Shown here: piece by piece, positions 1 through 8,939 of the stretch
How positions within the stretch are numbered: the first letter of the stretch is position 1
How the letters are laid out: each line of letters opens with the position of its first letter
DNA from: Oceanicoccus sagamiensis
Lineage (GTDB): Bacteria; Pseudomonadota; Gammaproteobacteria; Pseudomonadales; Dasaniaceae
NCBI RefSeq assembly: GCF_002117105.1
Contig: NZ_CP019343.1
Location: forward strand, 2,790,001 to 2,854,000
Reading direction: 5' to 3'
DNA length: 64,000 nt
The notes under the pieces: model-generated
The model's database searches: none
What the model saw: only the letters and a program-made list of their open reading frames with translations
Told to the model about the DNA's origin: nothing
Program-made: the position numbers and the translations under genes

Positions 1-38
1 CCAGTCGGTTGTTTCGCACTAATTAGAGGAAGTTTTGA

Positions 39-1211
39 ATGAGTCAGGTTTGGCTAAAACGTTTATTGCCTGTTGCCATTATTATTGTTGCTGTGTTGAT
101 TGCCCAGGCCATGATTGCCCTGCAGACCGCTCCAGCCAAAAAGCCTAATGTCCAGCCAAGCCCCAATGTAGAAGTGAGTACCATTAAGAATGGTCCCTTG
201 ACTCTAAGTGTCCGTTCGCAGGGCACGGTAGGTGCAAGGCGAACGATAGAGTGGGCCAGTGAAGTCGCTGGACGTGTTATATGGGTATCTCCGAGTTTCG
301 TTGAAGGGGCCCATATTGAGGCGGGTACACTGCTAATGAAGCTGGACCCGACTGATTACCAAGTGGCCCTGGCTGAAGCCGAGGCCAGTGTGGCTGATGC
401 CAATCTATCCCTGACTGAAGAGCGCAATGAGTTTCGCCGGGGCACGACTTACCGCAGTAATAATAAGCAGTCAGCTACTGCCAGCTTGCGCCAGCCCAAA
501 TTGGCTTTGGTTGAAGCACGCTATAAGGCCGCTGAAGAAAAACTCAAGCAGGCAAAAGCCGATTTGGCGGCGACGGAGATCCGGGCACCCTTTGATGCCG
601 TGGTAGATAACAAGCAGGTTGATCTGGGGCAATATGTGTCCAGCAATGCCGTGCTGTTTACCTTATACAGTACCAATACCGCCGAGGTCAGGTTGCCGGT
701 CACCGCCGCTGAAATCTATTTTATTGAAGCCATCCCTGCTGAGGGTGGCGAGTTGCCCAAGGTCGAACTCAGTGCCAATTTTGGTATGACCCGCCAGCAA
801 TGGCAGGGGCGCTTGGTTAGAATAGAGCGTCGGGTTGATGCCAATACCCGCACCTTTTTTGTCGTTGCCGATGTAGACCAGCCTTATAATGCTGAGCAAT
901 ATCCGATCCCTTTATCGGTAGGCTTGTTTGTGGATGCCGTGATCGATGGTATTACGATTGAGAGTGGCGTGCGTATTCCCCGGTCGGCACTGCATGGCGA
1001 TAACTTTGTCTATGTGGTCGATAACAGCACTCTGGTATCCAGACAGGTTACGGTAGCCAGGCGTGAGCGTGATGCGATTGTGATTAGTGATGGTCTGAAA
1101 GATGGTGATCAAGTCGTTATGACCAAGCTGGACCTCATGGTAGAAGGTATGCAGATTACGGTGGTCCCGGAACAGCAGCTCTCGGTGGGTTCACCGGCCC
1201 CGGAGGCATAA
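39..1211 (+). CDS. RND efflux periplasmic adaptor (membrane fusion protein)
   Basis: The 390-residue protein has the architecture of an HlyD/AcrA-type adaptor that links an inner-membrane RND pump to an outer-membrane channel. An N-terminal membrane anchor (about residues 9-28) is followed by a lipoyl/barrel half, a short coiled-coil hairpin (about 110-180, rich in A, E, K and L), the second lipoyl half (IRAPFDAVV) and beta-barrel and membrane-proximal domains. The ATG is preceded by GAGGAAG at a good distance. Its stop codon directly abuts the ATG of the RND permease, so the two are co-transcribed and probably translationally coupled. Substrate cannot be read from the sequence. No outer-membrane partner is present in the window. 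Confidence 0.9.
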   Translation: MSQVWLKRLLPVAIIIVAVLIAQAMIALQTAPAKKPNVQPSPNVEVSTIKNGPLTLSVRSQGTVGARRTIEWASEVAGRVIWVSPSFVEGAHIEAGTLLMKLDPTDYQVALAEAEASVADANLSLTEERNEFRRGTTYRSNNKQSATASLRQPKLALVEARYKAAEEKLKQAKADLAATEIRAPFDAVVDNKQVDLGQYVSSNAVLFTLYSTNTAEVRLPVTAAEIYFIEAIPAEGGELPKVELSANFGMTRQQWQGRLVRIERRVDANTRTFFVVADVDQPYNAEQYPIPLSVGLFVDAVIDGITIESGVRIPRSALHGDNFVYVVDNSTLVSRQVTVARRERDAIVISDGLKDGDQVVMTKLDLMVEGMQITVVPEQQLSVGSPAPEA

Positions 1212-4200
1212 ATGAGTACACCTCCAGCAATACCGCCAACCCCTCCCTTGGAAACCGGCATTATCGCCTGGATGGCCCGCAACCCTGTGGCTGCCAATCT
1301 ATTGATGCTGGTAGTAATGGTGGCGGGTATCCAGTCCCTGTTCACTATCACCAAAGAAGTTTACCCCACGTTCTCTAATGAGGTGGTCACCATTACCGTC
1401 CCCTATCCGGGCAGTTCGCCGGAAGAGGTTGAGCAGGGCATTCTGATTAAAGTTGAAGAGAAAATTCAGGATATTGTCGGTATTCGGGAAATTCGCTCGA
1501 CGGCTAATGAGGGCAGTGGTGTGGTGCGGGTTGAGTTCGATCCGGGTACTGATATGTCGGCGGCGACCAGCAAAGTCAAAGTGCGGGTTGATAGTATTGC
1601 ATCCTTTCCGCTTGATGCGGAACCACCGGTTATCGAAGAGGGCATTACCCGTAACCGTGTGCTTAACCTGACCTTGTATGGTGACTTAAGAGAAGAGCAG
1701 TTAAAGCAGTTAGCCGATAATGCAAGGGATGAGTTACTGGCCATGCCTGATATTACTCAGGTCGATGTAACCGGGAGCAGGGACTATGAAATAGCCATTG
1801 AGGTGTCCAACCTTGCCCTGCGTCAATACGGTTTACAGTTTGACGATGTAGTCAATGCGGTGCGCAATCAATCGAAGGATTTACCCGGCGGTAAATTGCG
1901 CACCGATTCCGGTTCTATCAGTTTGCGTTCTATGGGGCAGGCTTATACGGAGCAAGAGTTTGAAGCGCTGACATTAGTTAGCCGGGAAGACGGCACCCGG
2001 ATAACGGTTGGCGATGTGGCCAGCGTGATTGATGGTTTTGAAGACCAGCCTTACCTGAGCCGCCTTAATGGTCGCTCGGGCATTACCCTGAAAGTTATGC
2101 GAGTAGGGCGGCAAAGCGCCCTAATGACCAGCGACCGGGTCAATGCCTATGCAGAAAGGCTGCGGCAGCGCTTGCCGGTAGGTGTTGAGGTGAGTGTTTG
2201 GGCCGATCGTACCGAGGTGCTTGAGAGTCGGATGAACCTATTGCTGAAAAGTGCGGCACAGGGTGTGTTGCTGGTCATGATAGTGCTGACACTCTTTTTA
2301 CAAACCACCCTGGCATTTTGGGTGGTGATGGGTTTGCCCTTTTGTTTTCTCGGTGCACTGTTGGTAATGAGTTTTCCGATGGTCGACCTCTCGATCAATA
2401 TTGTTTCGCTGTTTGGTTTTATTCTGGTGTTGGGCATATTGGTGGACGATGCCATTGTTACGGGCGAAAGCGCCTATAACCAGTTGGAAAAAGAAGATCA
2501 AGGCATGGAAAGTATTATTCGCGGAGTTAAGCGAGTCGCGGTGCCGACCATTTTTGGCGTGCTAACAACCATTCTTGCGTTTATGCCCTTGATGCTGATG
2601 GAAGAGGGGATTGGGCGTCTATTTAGCTATGCCGGGCCGGTGATTATTTTTTGCCTGATATTTTCTTTGATAGAAACCAAGCTGGTATTGCCGGCGCATT
2701 TACGCCATATCAAACTTAGAAATACGGCAGATAACAAGCGCGGTGTTGGCGCCAGTCTTTCCCGTGTTCAGCAGCGTATTAGTAGTGGTTTAAAGAATTT
2801 TGCCCAGTACCGTTATCAACCCGTATTAAAAATGGCGGTCACTTATCGCTATATAAGTCTGGCGATTTTTATTGCGGTATTTATTATTACCTTTGCGTTT
2901 TTCTCTTCCGGCATTTTGCGTTTTGTGTTTTTTCCTTCGGTGCCCTCCAATGGTATGAAGGTGACCTTGCAAATGCCTCAGGGTACTTCCTATCAACAGA
3001 CCCATGCTTATTCGCTGGATATTGAAAAGGCCGCTCTGGCGGTCAACGATAATTACCGTGAGCGGTGGGATAAAGATGTGATATTGGCTTTAGAGGTTGA
3101 AGCCAAAAAGGATAATGAGGCCGTTATTTCCGTCGAGTTAGTGCCGAGTACTGAGCGGGATATTACCTCGGTAGAATTGGCCAATCGCTGGCGTGAAAAG
3201 ATTGGCGACTTGCCCGGGGTTAAAGCCTTATCGGTCACGGCCAATGCCGGCTTTAGTGGCTTGCCAGTTAATATAGAATTACAGAGTAACGATTTGACTC
3301 AGCTGCGATTGGCTGCTGAAGAGGTGAAAATGGCTTTATTGCCGTTTGATGGTGTTTACGATGTTCGAGACACCTTTGATGCCGGTGGTCCTGAGGTCGA
3401 TATTCGGATCACTCCAGAAGGTCAGGCCTTGGGTTTGGGGCAAGCAGAGTTGGCACGTCAGGTACGCCAGGCATTTTTTGGTGCTGAGATTCAGCGCTTG
3501 CAACGTGATCGGCATGAAGTGCGTGTCTATGTTCGCTTCCCCGCCGAGCAGCGCCAGAGTTTGGAAACCTTGCGCTCTATGTGGATTCAGTTGCCCGCCA
3601 GTGCCAATACCACGGCAGAAAAAGTGCCCTTTGATGTGGTGGGTGAAATTATAGAAAGCACCGGAGTCAGTACGATTACCCGTATTAATCGCCATCGGGT
3701 GGTGAATGTACAGGCCGATGTCGATAAATTAAAAACCACCTCTTCTGAAGTGGTTGCCACCCTGGAAGCAGAAACCCTGCCAGGTATTTTAGCCAAATAC
3801 CCCGCTGTAGATTATCGCCTCAGTGGTGAAGCCGAAGAGCAGGCAGAAAATACCAACAGTCTGGTGATTGGTACACTGGTGATGTTGATTATGGTCTATG
3901 CCGCTTTGGCGATTCCCTTAAAGTCCTATGGTCAGCCCTTAATCATAATGTCAGTAATTCCTTTTGGTGTGGTGGGGGCATTTCTGGGGCATATGATTAT
4001 GGGCATGCCCATTAGTATTATTTCTTTTATCGGTATCGTGGCTTTAAGTGGTGTGGTTGTTAATGACAGTCTGGTGCTGGTGGATTATATCAATCAGCGT
4101 GTGCGGGAGGGTATCGGCTGGTGCGATGCGGTACTGGACGCCGGTGTCAGGCGGTTCCGGGCTGTTATCCTGACTTCGGTAACGACCTTTGTCGGGCTGC

Positions 4201-4415
4201 TGCCGATTCAGCTGGAAACCTCCATCCAGTCACAGTTCCTAAAACCGATGGCGATATCAGTGGCCTTTGGTGTGTTATTCGCCACGGTAGTGACGTTGTT
4301 GCTGATTCCGGTGCTGTGTTTTATTGTGGATGATATCCGTCAGCTTATGCGGCGGGCCAAAGGCCTTTATTCGTCGACCCAGACTTCCCTTAGCGGCTCA
4401 CCAAAATCGTCATAG
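1212..4415 (+). CDS. RND family efflux permease (AcrB/HAE-type)
   Basis: At 1067 residues this has the full length of an inner-membrane proton-driven RND pump. An N-terminal helix (about residues 24-44) precedes a large periplasmic loop, then a block of TM2-TM6 (about 340-490) with the conserved GILVDDAIV stretch in TM4, a second periplasmic loop and a C-terminal TM block (about 880-1040) with GVVVNDSLVLV. It follows its adaptor with no gap. Its last 49 bp overlap the convergent small gene on the other strand. Family assignment is secure; drug, metal or lipid specificity is not visible. Confidence 0.93.
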   Translation: MSTPPAIPPTPPLETGIIAWMARNPVAANLLMLVVMVAGIQSLFTITKEVYPTFSNEVVTITVPYPGSSPEEVEQGILIKVEEKIQDIVGIREIRSTANEGSGVVRVEFDPGTDMSAATSKVKVRVDSIASFPLDAEPPVIEEGITRNRVLNLTLYGDLREEQLKQLADNARDELLAMPDITQVDVTGSRDYEIAIEVSNLALRQYGLQFDDVVNAVRNQSKDLPGGKLRTDSGSISLRSMGQAYTEQEFEALTLVSREDGTRITVGDVASVIDGFEDQPYLSRLNGRSGITLKVMRVGRQSALMTSDRVNAYAERLRQRLPVGVEVSVWADRTEVLESRMNLLLKSAAQGVLLVMIVLTLFLQTTLAFWVVMGLPFCFLGALLVMSFPMVDLSINIVSLFGFILVLGILVDDAIVTGESAYNQLEKEDQGMESIIRGVKRVAVPTIFGVLTTILAFMPLMLMEEGIGRLFSYAGPVIIFCLIFSLIETKLVLPAHLRHIKLRNTADNKRGVGASLSRVQQRISSGLKNFAQYRYQPVLKMAVTYRYISLAIFIAVFIITFAFFSSGILRFVFFPSVPSNGMKVTLQMPQGTSYQQTHAYSLDIEKAALAVNDNYRERWDKDVILALEVEAKKDNEAVISVELVPSTERDITSVELANRWREKIGDLPGVKALSVTANAGFSGLPVNIELQSNDLTQLRLAAEEVKMALLPFDGVYDVRDTFDAGGPEVDIRITPEGQALGLGQAELARQVRQAFFGAEIQRLQRDRHEVRVYVRFPAEQRQSLETLRSMWIQLPASANTTAEKVPFDVVGEIIESTGVSTITRINRHRVVNVQADVDKLKTTSSEVVATLEAETLPGILAKYPAVDYRLSGEAEEQAENTNSLVIGTLVMLIMVYAALAIPLKSYGQPLIIMSVIPFGVVGAFLGHMIMGMPISIISFIGIVALSGVVVNDSLVLVDYINQRVREGIGWCDAVLDAGVRRFRAVILTSVTTFVGLLPIQLETSIQSQFLKPMAISVAFGVLFATVVTLLLIPVLCFIVDDIRQLMRRAKGLYSSTQTSLSGSPKSS

Positions 4416-4690
4416 ATAATTTTCTTTCTGGGGCGACGAATGGCTGGTTTGGGTTTTTCGGGCTTCTTATTGCGCCGTGCATCAATGGCGGCGACCACCT
4501 CTGGCACATAGGTGCGGCCCTGTTTGGGCTCTTGGAAAGCGGTAGTCTGCGGCTTTAAGGGGCCGTTGGGGTTCTCCCTGCCGCTAATGCCCCGTTCGAT
4601 CTCTGCCACTTCCCCGCCTTTTTCAAGGAAGTCGGCAATTTGCTTCTCCATATCATTGCGGATATCGGCTTTGGAAATGGGTTTTTTCAC
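4367..4690 (-). CDS. Small basic conserved hypothetical protein, possibly SutA-like
   Basis: This 107-residue charged protein has no signal peptide or membrane segment. The N-terminal third contains a helix ending in FLEKGGEVAEIE, and the C-terminus is rich in K, R and P. The FLxxGGxVxEIE stretch resembles the core of the Pseudomonas RNA-polymerase-associated regulator SutA, but also many uncharacterised gammaproteobacterial proteins, so I give no symbol. The 3' end overlaps the end of the RND permease gene by 49 bp in convergent orientation. Expression is plausible because the reading frame is uninterrupted and the N-terminal motif looks conserved. Confidence 0.65.
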   Translation of the reverse strand: MKKPISKADIRNDMEKQIADFLEKGGEVAEIERGISGRENPNGPLKPQTTAFQEPKQGRTYVPEVVAAIDARRNKKPEKPKPAIRRPRKKIIYDDFGEPLREVWVDE

Positions 4691-4802
4691 AGCGTTGGCT
4701 TCACGGGTTTAGCTAAATGTGCACAGCTATTAATAAAAGGCATTAGGTAAGCATAGCAGACAATGAACGCTATGCCCCGCCTACCTCTGAGGGCGGGTCT
4801 TA

Positions 4803-4811
4803 TGCTAGAAT
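4803..4811 (+). promoter_or_regulatory. Extended -10 promoter of the FklB-type gene
   Basis: TG-C-TAGAAT fits the extended -10 pattern TGnTAtaAT and lies 35 bp before the ATG at 4846. A GC-rich inverted repeat (CCCGCC ... GGGCGGG) lies just upstream. No convincing -35 is present, as is common for extended -10 promoters. Prediction only. Confidence 0.4.
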
Positions 4812-4845
4812 GCGCGGCTTTTGATTATCCGGTTGAGTAAAACTT

Positions 4846-5466
4846 ATGTCTGAGAAATATACCACAGTAGAACAACGTGTCAGTTACGGTGTAGGCCGCC
4901 AAATGGGCGACCAGCTTGCTAGCAATCCCTTTGAAGGCCTTGATATCAATGCCGTTGCCGAGGGTGTTAAAGATGCCCTTAATGGTGCTGCTAGCGCGGT
5001 TGATAGCGAATTGCTGCGCGCCGCCTATGAAGAGATCAACCAGCGTATGCAAGCCCAGGAAGCTGAAAAATCCAAGGCCATGTCCGCTGAGGGTGATGCC
5101 TTTTTAGCTGATAACGCCAAGCGCGATGAAGTGACCGTCACTGAAAGCGGTATGCAGTATGAAGTGTTGGTAGCTGGCGATGGTGACAAGCCTGAAGCGA
5201 CTTCAACCGTCCGCACTCACTACCACGGTACTTTAATCGATGGCACCGTTTTCGATAGCTCGGTTGATCGCGGTGAGCCAACAGAATTTCCGGTTAACGG
5301 CGTGATTGCCGGTTGGACTGAAGCCCTGCAGATGATGGGTGTGGGTTCTAAATGGCGCTTATATTTGCCTCACCAGTTAGCCTATGGCGAACGTGGTGCC
5401 GGTGGTGCTATTGGGCCCTATGCGACGTTGGTATTTGATGTTGAGCTGATTGCTATTGTTGGCTAA
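4846..5466 (+). CDS. fklB: FKBP-type peptidyl-prolyl cis-trans isomerase, FklB-like
   Basis: At 206 residues it matches the length of E. coli FklB. The N-terminal half is the helical dimerisation domain typical of Mip/FklB/FkpA proteins (about residues 1-90). The C-terminal half is the FKBP catalytic domain with VRTHYHGTLIDGTVFDSS, GVIAGWTEAL and the terminal LVFDVELI strand. No signal peptide is visible, so a cytoplasmic chaperone and prolyl isomerase is likely, unlike periplasmic FkpA. A second FKBP with a very similar catalytic core lies at 8463. Confidence 0.9.
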   Translation: MSEKYTTVEQRVSYGVGRQMGDQLASNPFEGLDINAVAEGVKDALNGAASAVDSELLRAAYEEINQRMQAQEAEKSKAMSAEGDAFLADNAKRDEVTVTESGMQYEVLVAGDGDKPEATSTVRTHYHGTLIDGTVFDSSVDRGEPTEFPVNGVIAGWTEALQMMGVGSKWRLYLPHQLAYGERGAGGAIGPYATLVFDVELIAIVG

Positions 5467-5493
5467 TTTTTGGAAAGTAGCTGGGGCGGGAAC

Positions 5494-5604
5494 GGTCTGG
5501 TGTGGGCAGGTGTTTTCCGGGGGCGCTGTAAACCATCCCTGGACGCTCGGGAAAATGCCTCCCTGCATTTTTACGCCTCAGAAAACACCTGCCCACACCA
5601 GGCC
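5494..5604. repeat. Hairpin-type intergenic repeat element A
   Basis: The outer arms at 5494-5517 and 5581-5604 are inverted and match at 23 of 24 positions. The core between them holds smaller hairpins, including GCG ... CGC around ATCCCTGG and an AAAATGC/GCATTTT pair. The layout is the same as the elements at 35366 and 43773, which suggests a dispersed REP/BIME-like family. It sits between the FklB-like gene and rdgC and may act as transcription terminator or mRNA stabiliser. Confidence 0.75.
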
Positions 5605-5706
5605 TTGGTATTGAGTTTTTGACTTTTTTCAGCTGCTTTTGGTCTTGTATTCGTTGGACGCTCTCATTTATTCAGTGCCAAATCTCCATAATAGGAATTA
5701 AATAAC

Positions 5707-6630
5707 ATGTGGTTTAAAAACCTACAGGTCTACCGTTTTACCAAGCCATTCGACCTAAGCCCGGAAGCATTAAGTGAGCAGCTTGAAGAGTATGCTTTCC
5801 AGCCCTGCGGTAGCCAGGATTTATCCCGTTACGGTTGGGTGTCGCCCTTAGGCCATCACGGTAGTGAATATGTGCACGCTGCGGCTGGTTATATAATGAT
5901 CTGCGCTAAAAAACAGGACAAAGTCTTACCTGCATCGGTGGTGAATGAGCAGGTGGTTGAGAAGGCTCTGGCGATACAAACCGAAGAAGGGCGTTCAGTA
6001 GGTCGCAAAGAGCGGGCTAACCTGAAAGAAGAAATTACCTTTGAATTATTGCCCAAGGCCTTTGCTCGCTCTTCATTGCAGTTTGCTTATATTGCCCCCA
6101 AAGAAGGTTTGTTAGTGGTTAACAGTGCTTCGAGTAAGCGGGCAGAAGAGTTGATTAGTTATTTGCGGGAAACGATTGGTACAGTGCCGGTGATACCGAT
6201 AACACCTAATAATATTCCTCAGCATGTAATGACTGCCTGGCTGAAAAGCGGCCATGCACCGAAAGGCTTTGAGTTTGGCCATGAGTGCGAGCTAAAAGAC
6301 CCGACCGATGAAGGTGGCGTGATTCGCTGCAAACACCAGGACCTGACTTCCAGCGAGATTAATAACCATATCAAGGCCGGTATGTATGTCAGTAAGCTGG
6401 GTTTAAGTTTTAGTGGTGGTATTGAGTTTGTGGTTGATGATACCTTGGCGATTAAGCGATTGGCGTTTGCTGACCTGATTCAGGAAAAAGCCAATCAGGT
6501 GGATGCCCATGATGCGGCGGAGCAATTTGATGTGGACTTTGCCATTATGACACTGGAGCTGGCTGCGCTCATTGCCGCGGTGATTGAGGTCTTTGGTGGT
6601 GAAAATAGCGAAGCCATAGAGGCGGCTTAA
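5707..6630 (+). CDS. rdgC: Recombination-associated protein RdgC
   Basis: The 307 residues match the family in length and begin with the conserved MWFKNLQVYRFT. Other recognisable RdgC stretches are PCGSQDLSRYGWVSP near residue 40 and the C-terminal DFAIMTLEL segment. RdgC is a nucleoid-associated DNA-binding protein that forms a ring around duplex DNA and restrains RecA. The ATG follows an AGGAATTA ribosome site. It appears monocistronic, with the hairpin repeat element upstream and a small Dabb gene 34 bp downstream. Confidence 0.95.
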   Translation: MWFKNLQVYRFTKPFDLSPEALSEQLEEYAFQPCGSQDLSRYGWVSPLGHHGSEYVHAAAGYIMICAKKQDKVLPASVVNEQVVEKALAIQTEEGRSVGRKERANLKEEITFELLPKAFARSSLQFAYIAPKEGLLVVNSASSKRAEELISYLRETIGTVPVIPITPNNIPQHVMTAWLKSGHAPKGFEFGHECELKDPTDEGGVIRCKHQDLTSSEINNHIKAGMYVSKLGLSFSGGIEFVVDDTLAIKRLAFADLIQEKANQVDAHDAAEQFDVDFAIMTLELAALIAAVIEVFGGENSEAIEAA

Positions 6631-6664
6631 GCCGCTGATTGATAGCATAAACGAGGAAGCAAGA

Positions 6665-6967
6665 ATGATTAAGCATGTACTGTTATTTAGAATTAAAGAC
6701 GGCGTAGAAGGCCGCAGCAAAGCTGAGAGTATTGCTCAGGCAAAAACCTTGATAGAAGGTATGAACGGTAAAATACCCGGCCTGATCAAAGTAGAAGTGG
6801 GTGTGGATTTTTCCGACAGCCCCGATTCTGCCGATATGACGCTGTACTCAGAGTTTGAATCACGCGAAGCTTTGCAGGTCTATGCTGGCCATCCTGAGCA
6901 TAAGGCGGTATTACCCTTTATCAAAAGTATTATTAGCGAACGCCGCTTAATCGATTACGAAGTGTAG
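6665..6967 (+). CDS. Dabb (stress-responsive alpha/beta barrel) domain protein
   Basis: The 100-residue protein starts with MIKHVLLFRIKDG and contains SADMTLYSEFESREALQVYAGHPEHKAV, which together are characteristic of the dimeric alpha-beta barrel (Dabb) family. These small ferredoxin-like proteins are structurally related to antibiotic-biosynthesis monooxygenases, but most bacterial members have no known reaction. A GAGGAAG ribosome site precedes the start. It lies 34 bp after rdgC and 11 bp before the S1-domain gene, so it may be the first gene of a two-gene unit. Confidence 0.85.
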   Translation: MIKHVLLFRIKDGVEGRSKAESIAQAKTLIEGMNGKIPGLIKVEVGVDFSDSPDSADMTLYSEFESREALQVYAGHPEHKAVLPFIKSIISERRLIDYEV

Positions 6968-6978
6968 GCTTAAAACTT

Positions 6979-7809
6979 ATGGTGGCCATTGGGCAGTTTA
7001 ATCAACTCGACATCGTTAAAGATAGCGATGCTGGCGTATTCCTGGATGGCGGCGAGTTTGGGCATATTTTATTGCCGAAACGGTTCGTGGCGGATGAGGC
7101 CCAGCTAGGGGATCAGTTGACCGTCTTTGTTTATCTGGATTCCGATGATCGATTGATTGCCACCACAGAAACCCCCCATGCCTGTGAAGGTGATTTTGCC
7201 TGGCTGAAGGTCGTTGAGATCAATAAGGTCGGCGCATTTCTGGATTGGGGGCTGCCAAAAGATTTACTGCTGCCCTTTGCACAACAAAAATTTAGCCCGG
7301 TTGAAGGTAAGCGGGTGCTGGTTAAAGTCTATCTGGATAATAGTAACCGTTTAGCGGCATCCTCACGTATCGATAAATACCTTAAGGAAGAAACAATGGG
7401 GTATCAGGTGGGCCAGATGGTTGACCTGATGATTGCGGATAAAACCGAATTAGGTTTTAAAGCCATTGTCGATAACGCTTACTGGGGTATGCTGTACAGC
7501 AATGAACTATTCCAGCCCCTCAACAAGGGCGAGCGTATTAGCGGTTATGTGAAACGTGTCAGGGACGATAATCGTCTGGATATTACCTTGACCCAGCCCG
7601 GTTATGAAAAAATATCGGGTGTGGCTGAGCAGGTTATTGAGGTACTGAAAGAGCATGACGGCTACCTGATGATCACCGATAAAAGCTCACCGGAAACCAT
7701 TCGTTCCGTATTTAAAATCAGTAAAAAAGTCTATAAAAAAGCCATCGGGGCACTGTATAAACAGCGCCGTATTGCGATAGAGGATAAGGGTATTCGGCTG
7801 CTGGATTAA
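6979..7809 (+). CDS. S1-domain RNA-binding protein, CvfB family
   Basis: At 276 residues it has the usual CvfB/YitL length and plan: consecutive S1-like OB domains (about residues 5-60 with GVFLDGGEFGHILLPKR, and 65-130 with GAFLDWGLPKDLLLPF), a third S1 domain (about 140-205) and a C-terminal winged helix (about 220-276). CvfB proteins bind RNA, probably as post-transcriptional regulators. The gene closely follows the Dabb gene. Its downstream end is 3 bp from the convergent gene. Confidence 0.88.
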   Translation: MVAIGQFNQLDIVKDSDAGVFLDGGEFGHILLPKRFVADEAQLGDQLTVFVYLDSDDRLIATTETPHACEGDFAWLKVVEINKVGAFLDWGLPKDLLLPFAQQKFSPVEGKRVLVKVYLDNSNRLAASSRIDKYLKEETMGYQVGQMVDLMIADKTELGFKAIVDNAYWGMLYSNELFQPLNKGERISGYVKRVRDDNRLDITLTQPGYEKISGVAEQVIEVLKEHDGYLMITDKSSPETIRSVFKISKKVYKKAIGALYKQRRIAIEDKGIRLLD

Positions 7810-7812
7810 TAC

Positions 7813-8316
7813 CTAGGAGTCCGTCGCCTCAGATGTATTATCGCTTCTAAAGGCATCATATTGACTCGGTTCCAAAAACATCAATTTAATGGTGATATTT
7901 TTTATATCGCCTAATTCAAAGGCTAATACCATCACATTGAGTTGCTCATCTAATTGAGTCATACCCGGCAGGTGGACAAGCACTGAGCCGGTTTCGCTGG
8001 TCATAATATTCAGGTCGGCCTTGGCTTGAAACTTCTGGCTGATTTGCGTCAGGATGCCTTTCAGGCTGGCTTCAAAAATATCATAGTTAAAACCCGGGCC
8101 ACAAAATTCCGAATAATCCATTGCCAGCTTCAGGTTGGATTTAAGGGTCTCTTTGATGGTGACGGTGCCCAGATCCAGAGATTTACCTTGTTTCAGCTCT
8201 TTAAAGGTCGATTTGGCTTTGTCTTTAGGAGGCTTGATAAACAGGCGGTCAAACAGGTTGGCGGCCAAATTGACAAGTTCAACAAGGTTAAGGTCGAGGG
8301 TTTTGTTATCGCTCAT
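7813..8316 (-). CDS. Conserved hypothetical cytoplasmic protein
   Basis: I do not recognise a family. I place the start at the ATG at 8316 (MSDNKTLDLN...), giving 167 residues; the frame stays open upstream to 8397 but the added residues look like untranslated sequence. The N-terminal part is helical (NLVELVNLAANLFDRLF), the centre mixed, and the end acidic. No signal peptide or membrane span is visible. It is convergent with the S1 gene and divergent from the membrane-anchored FKBP. Codon use resembles the neighbours, so it is probably a genuine gene. Confidence 0.6.
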   Translation of the reverse strand: MSDNKTLDLNLVELVNLAANLFDRLFIKPPKDKAKSTFKELKQGKSLDLGTVTIKETLKSNLKLAMDYSEFCGPGFNYDIFEASLKGILTQISQKFQAKADLNIMTSETGSVLVHLPGMTQLDEQLNVMVLAFELGDIKNITIKLMFLEPSQYDAFRSDNTSEATDS

Positions 8317-8462
8317 GGTTGCGGTTTCGCTAAATAGTCTAAAACGCCATATTATCAGACTTAAGCAAAAGTGGTTAATGCATTTGAGGCTCGGCATCGG
8401 TCACTGATTTACTGTAAAATCCGTTTTCTATTTCTTGTGTTGCCATTATTTAGGGGATTGAA

Positions 8463-8939
8463 GTGTCAAAAGTTGTCATTGTTATTATCGCTATTATTAT
8501 TGTTATCTTCTGGGTGCAGCGCTCAGCGAGTAATAAAAAAGCTGCGGCAGAAAATCTTGCCAAGGGGCGGGAGTTTCTGGAGTCAAACAAGGCGGTCGAT
8601 GGCGTAACGGTACTGCCATCAGGCTTGCAATATTTAGTCTTGGAATCTGGTACTGGTGCCGTTCACCCCGGTGCCCGAGATCAGGTCAAAGTGCATTACC
8701 ACGGTACCCTGATCGATGGTACGGTTTTCGATAGTTCGGTAGAGCGTGGCCAGCCGATAGATTTTGGCCTGCATCAGGTTATTCCCGGTTGGACCGAAGG
8801 TTTGCAGCTTATGGTGGTGGGTGAAAAGGCGCGTTTATTTATCCCGGCAGAATTGGCCTATGGTCATCGAGCTATGGGCAGTATTGGCCCCGGTTCTACC
8901 TTGATCTTTGATGTCGAGTTATTGGGTATTAACGAATGA
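8463..8939 (+). CDS. Membrane-anchored FKBP-type peptidyl-prolyl isomerase
   Basis: The 158-residue protein has a strongly hydrophobic N-terminus (about residues 3-17, mostly V and I) that should act as an uncleaved anchor, then a short linker and one FKBP domain (about 45-158) with VKVHYHGTLIDGTVFDSS, VIPGWTEGLQ and LIFDVELLG. The catalytic core is very like that of the FKBP at 4846 even at the DNA level, so the two are likely paralogues with different locations. It lacks the helical dimerisation domain. Its stop overlaps the start of the globin gene as ATGA. Confidence 0.88.
   Translation: MSKVVIVIIAIIIVIFWVQRSASNKKAAAENLAKGREFLESNKAVDGVTVLPSGLQYLVLESGTGAVHPGARDQVKVHYHGTLIDGTVFDSSVERGQPIDFGLHQVIPGWTEGLQLMVVGEKARLFIPAELAYGHRAMGSIGPGSTLIFDVELLGINE

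Noticed and set aside
3336-3695. 119-residue open frame opposite the RND permease
   Set aside because: It has no motif and overlaps a secure coding region; shadow frame.
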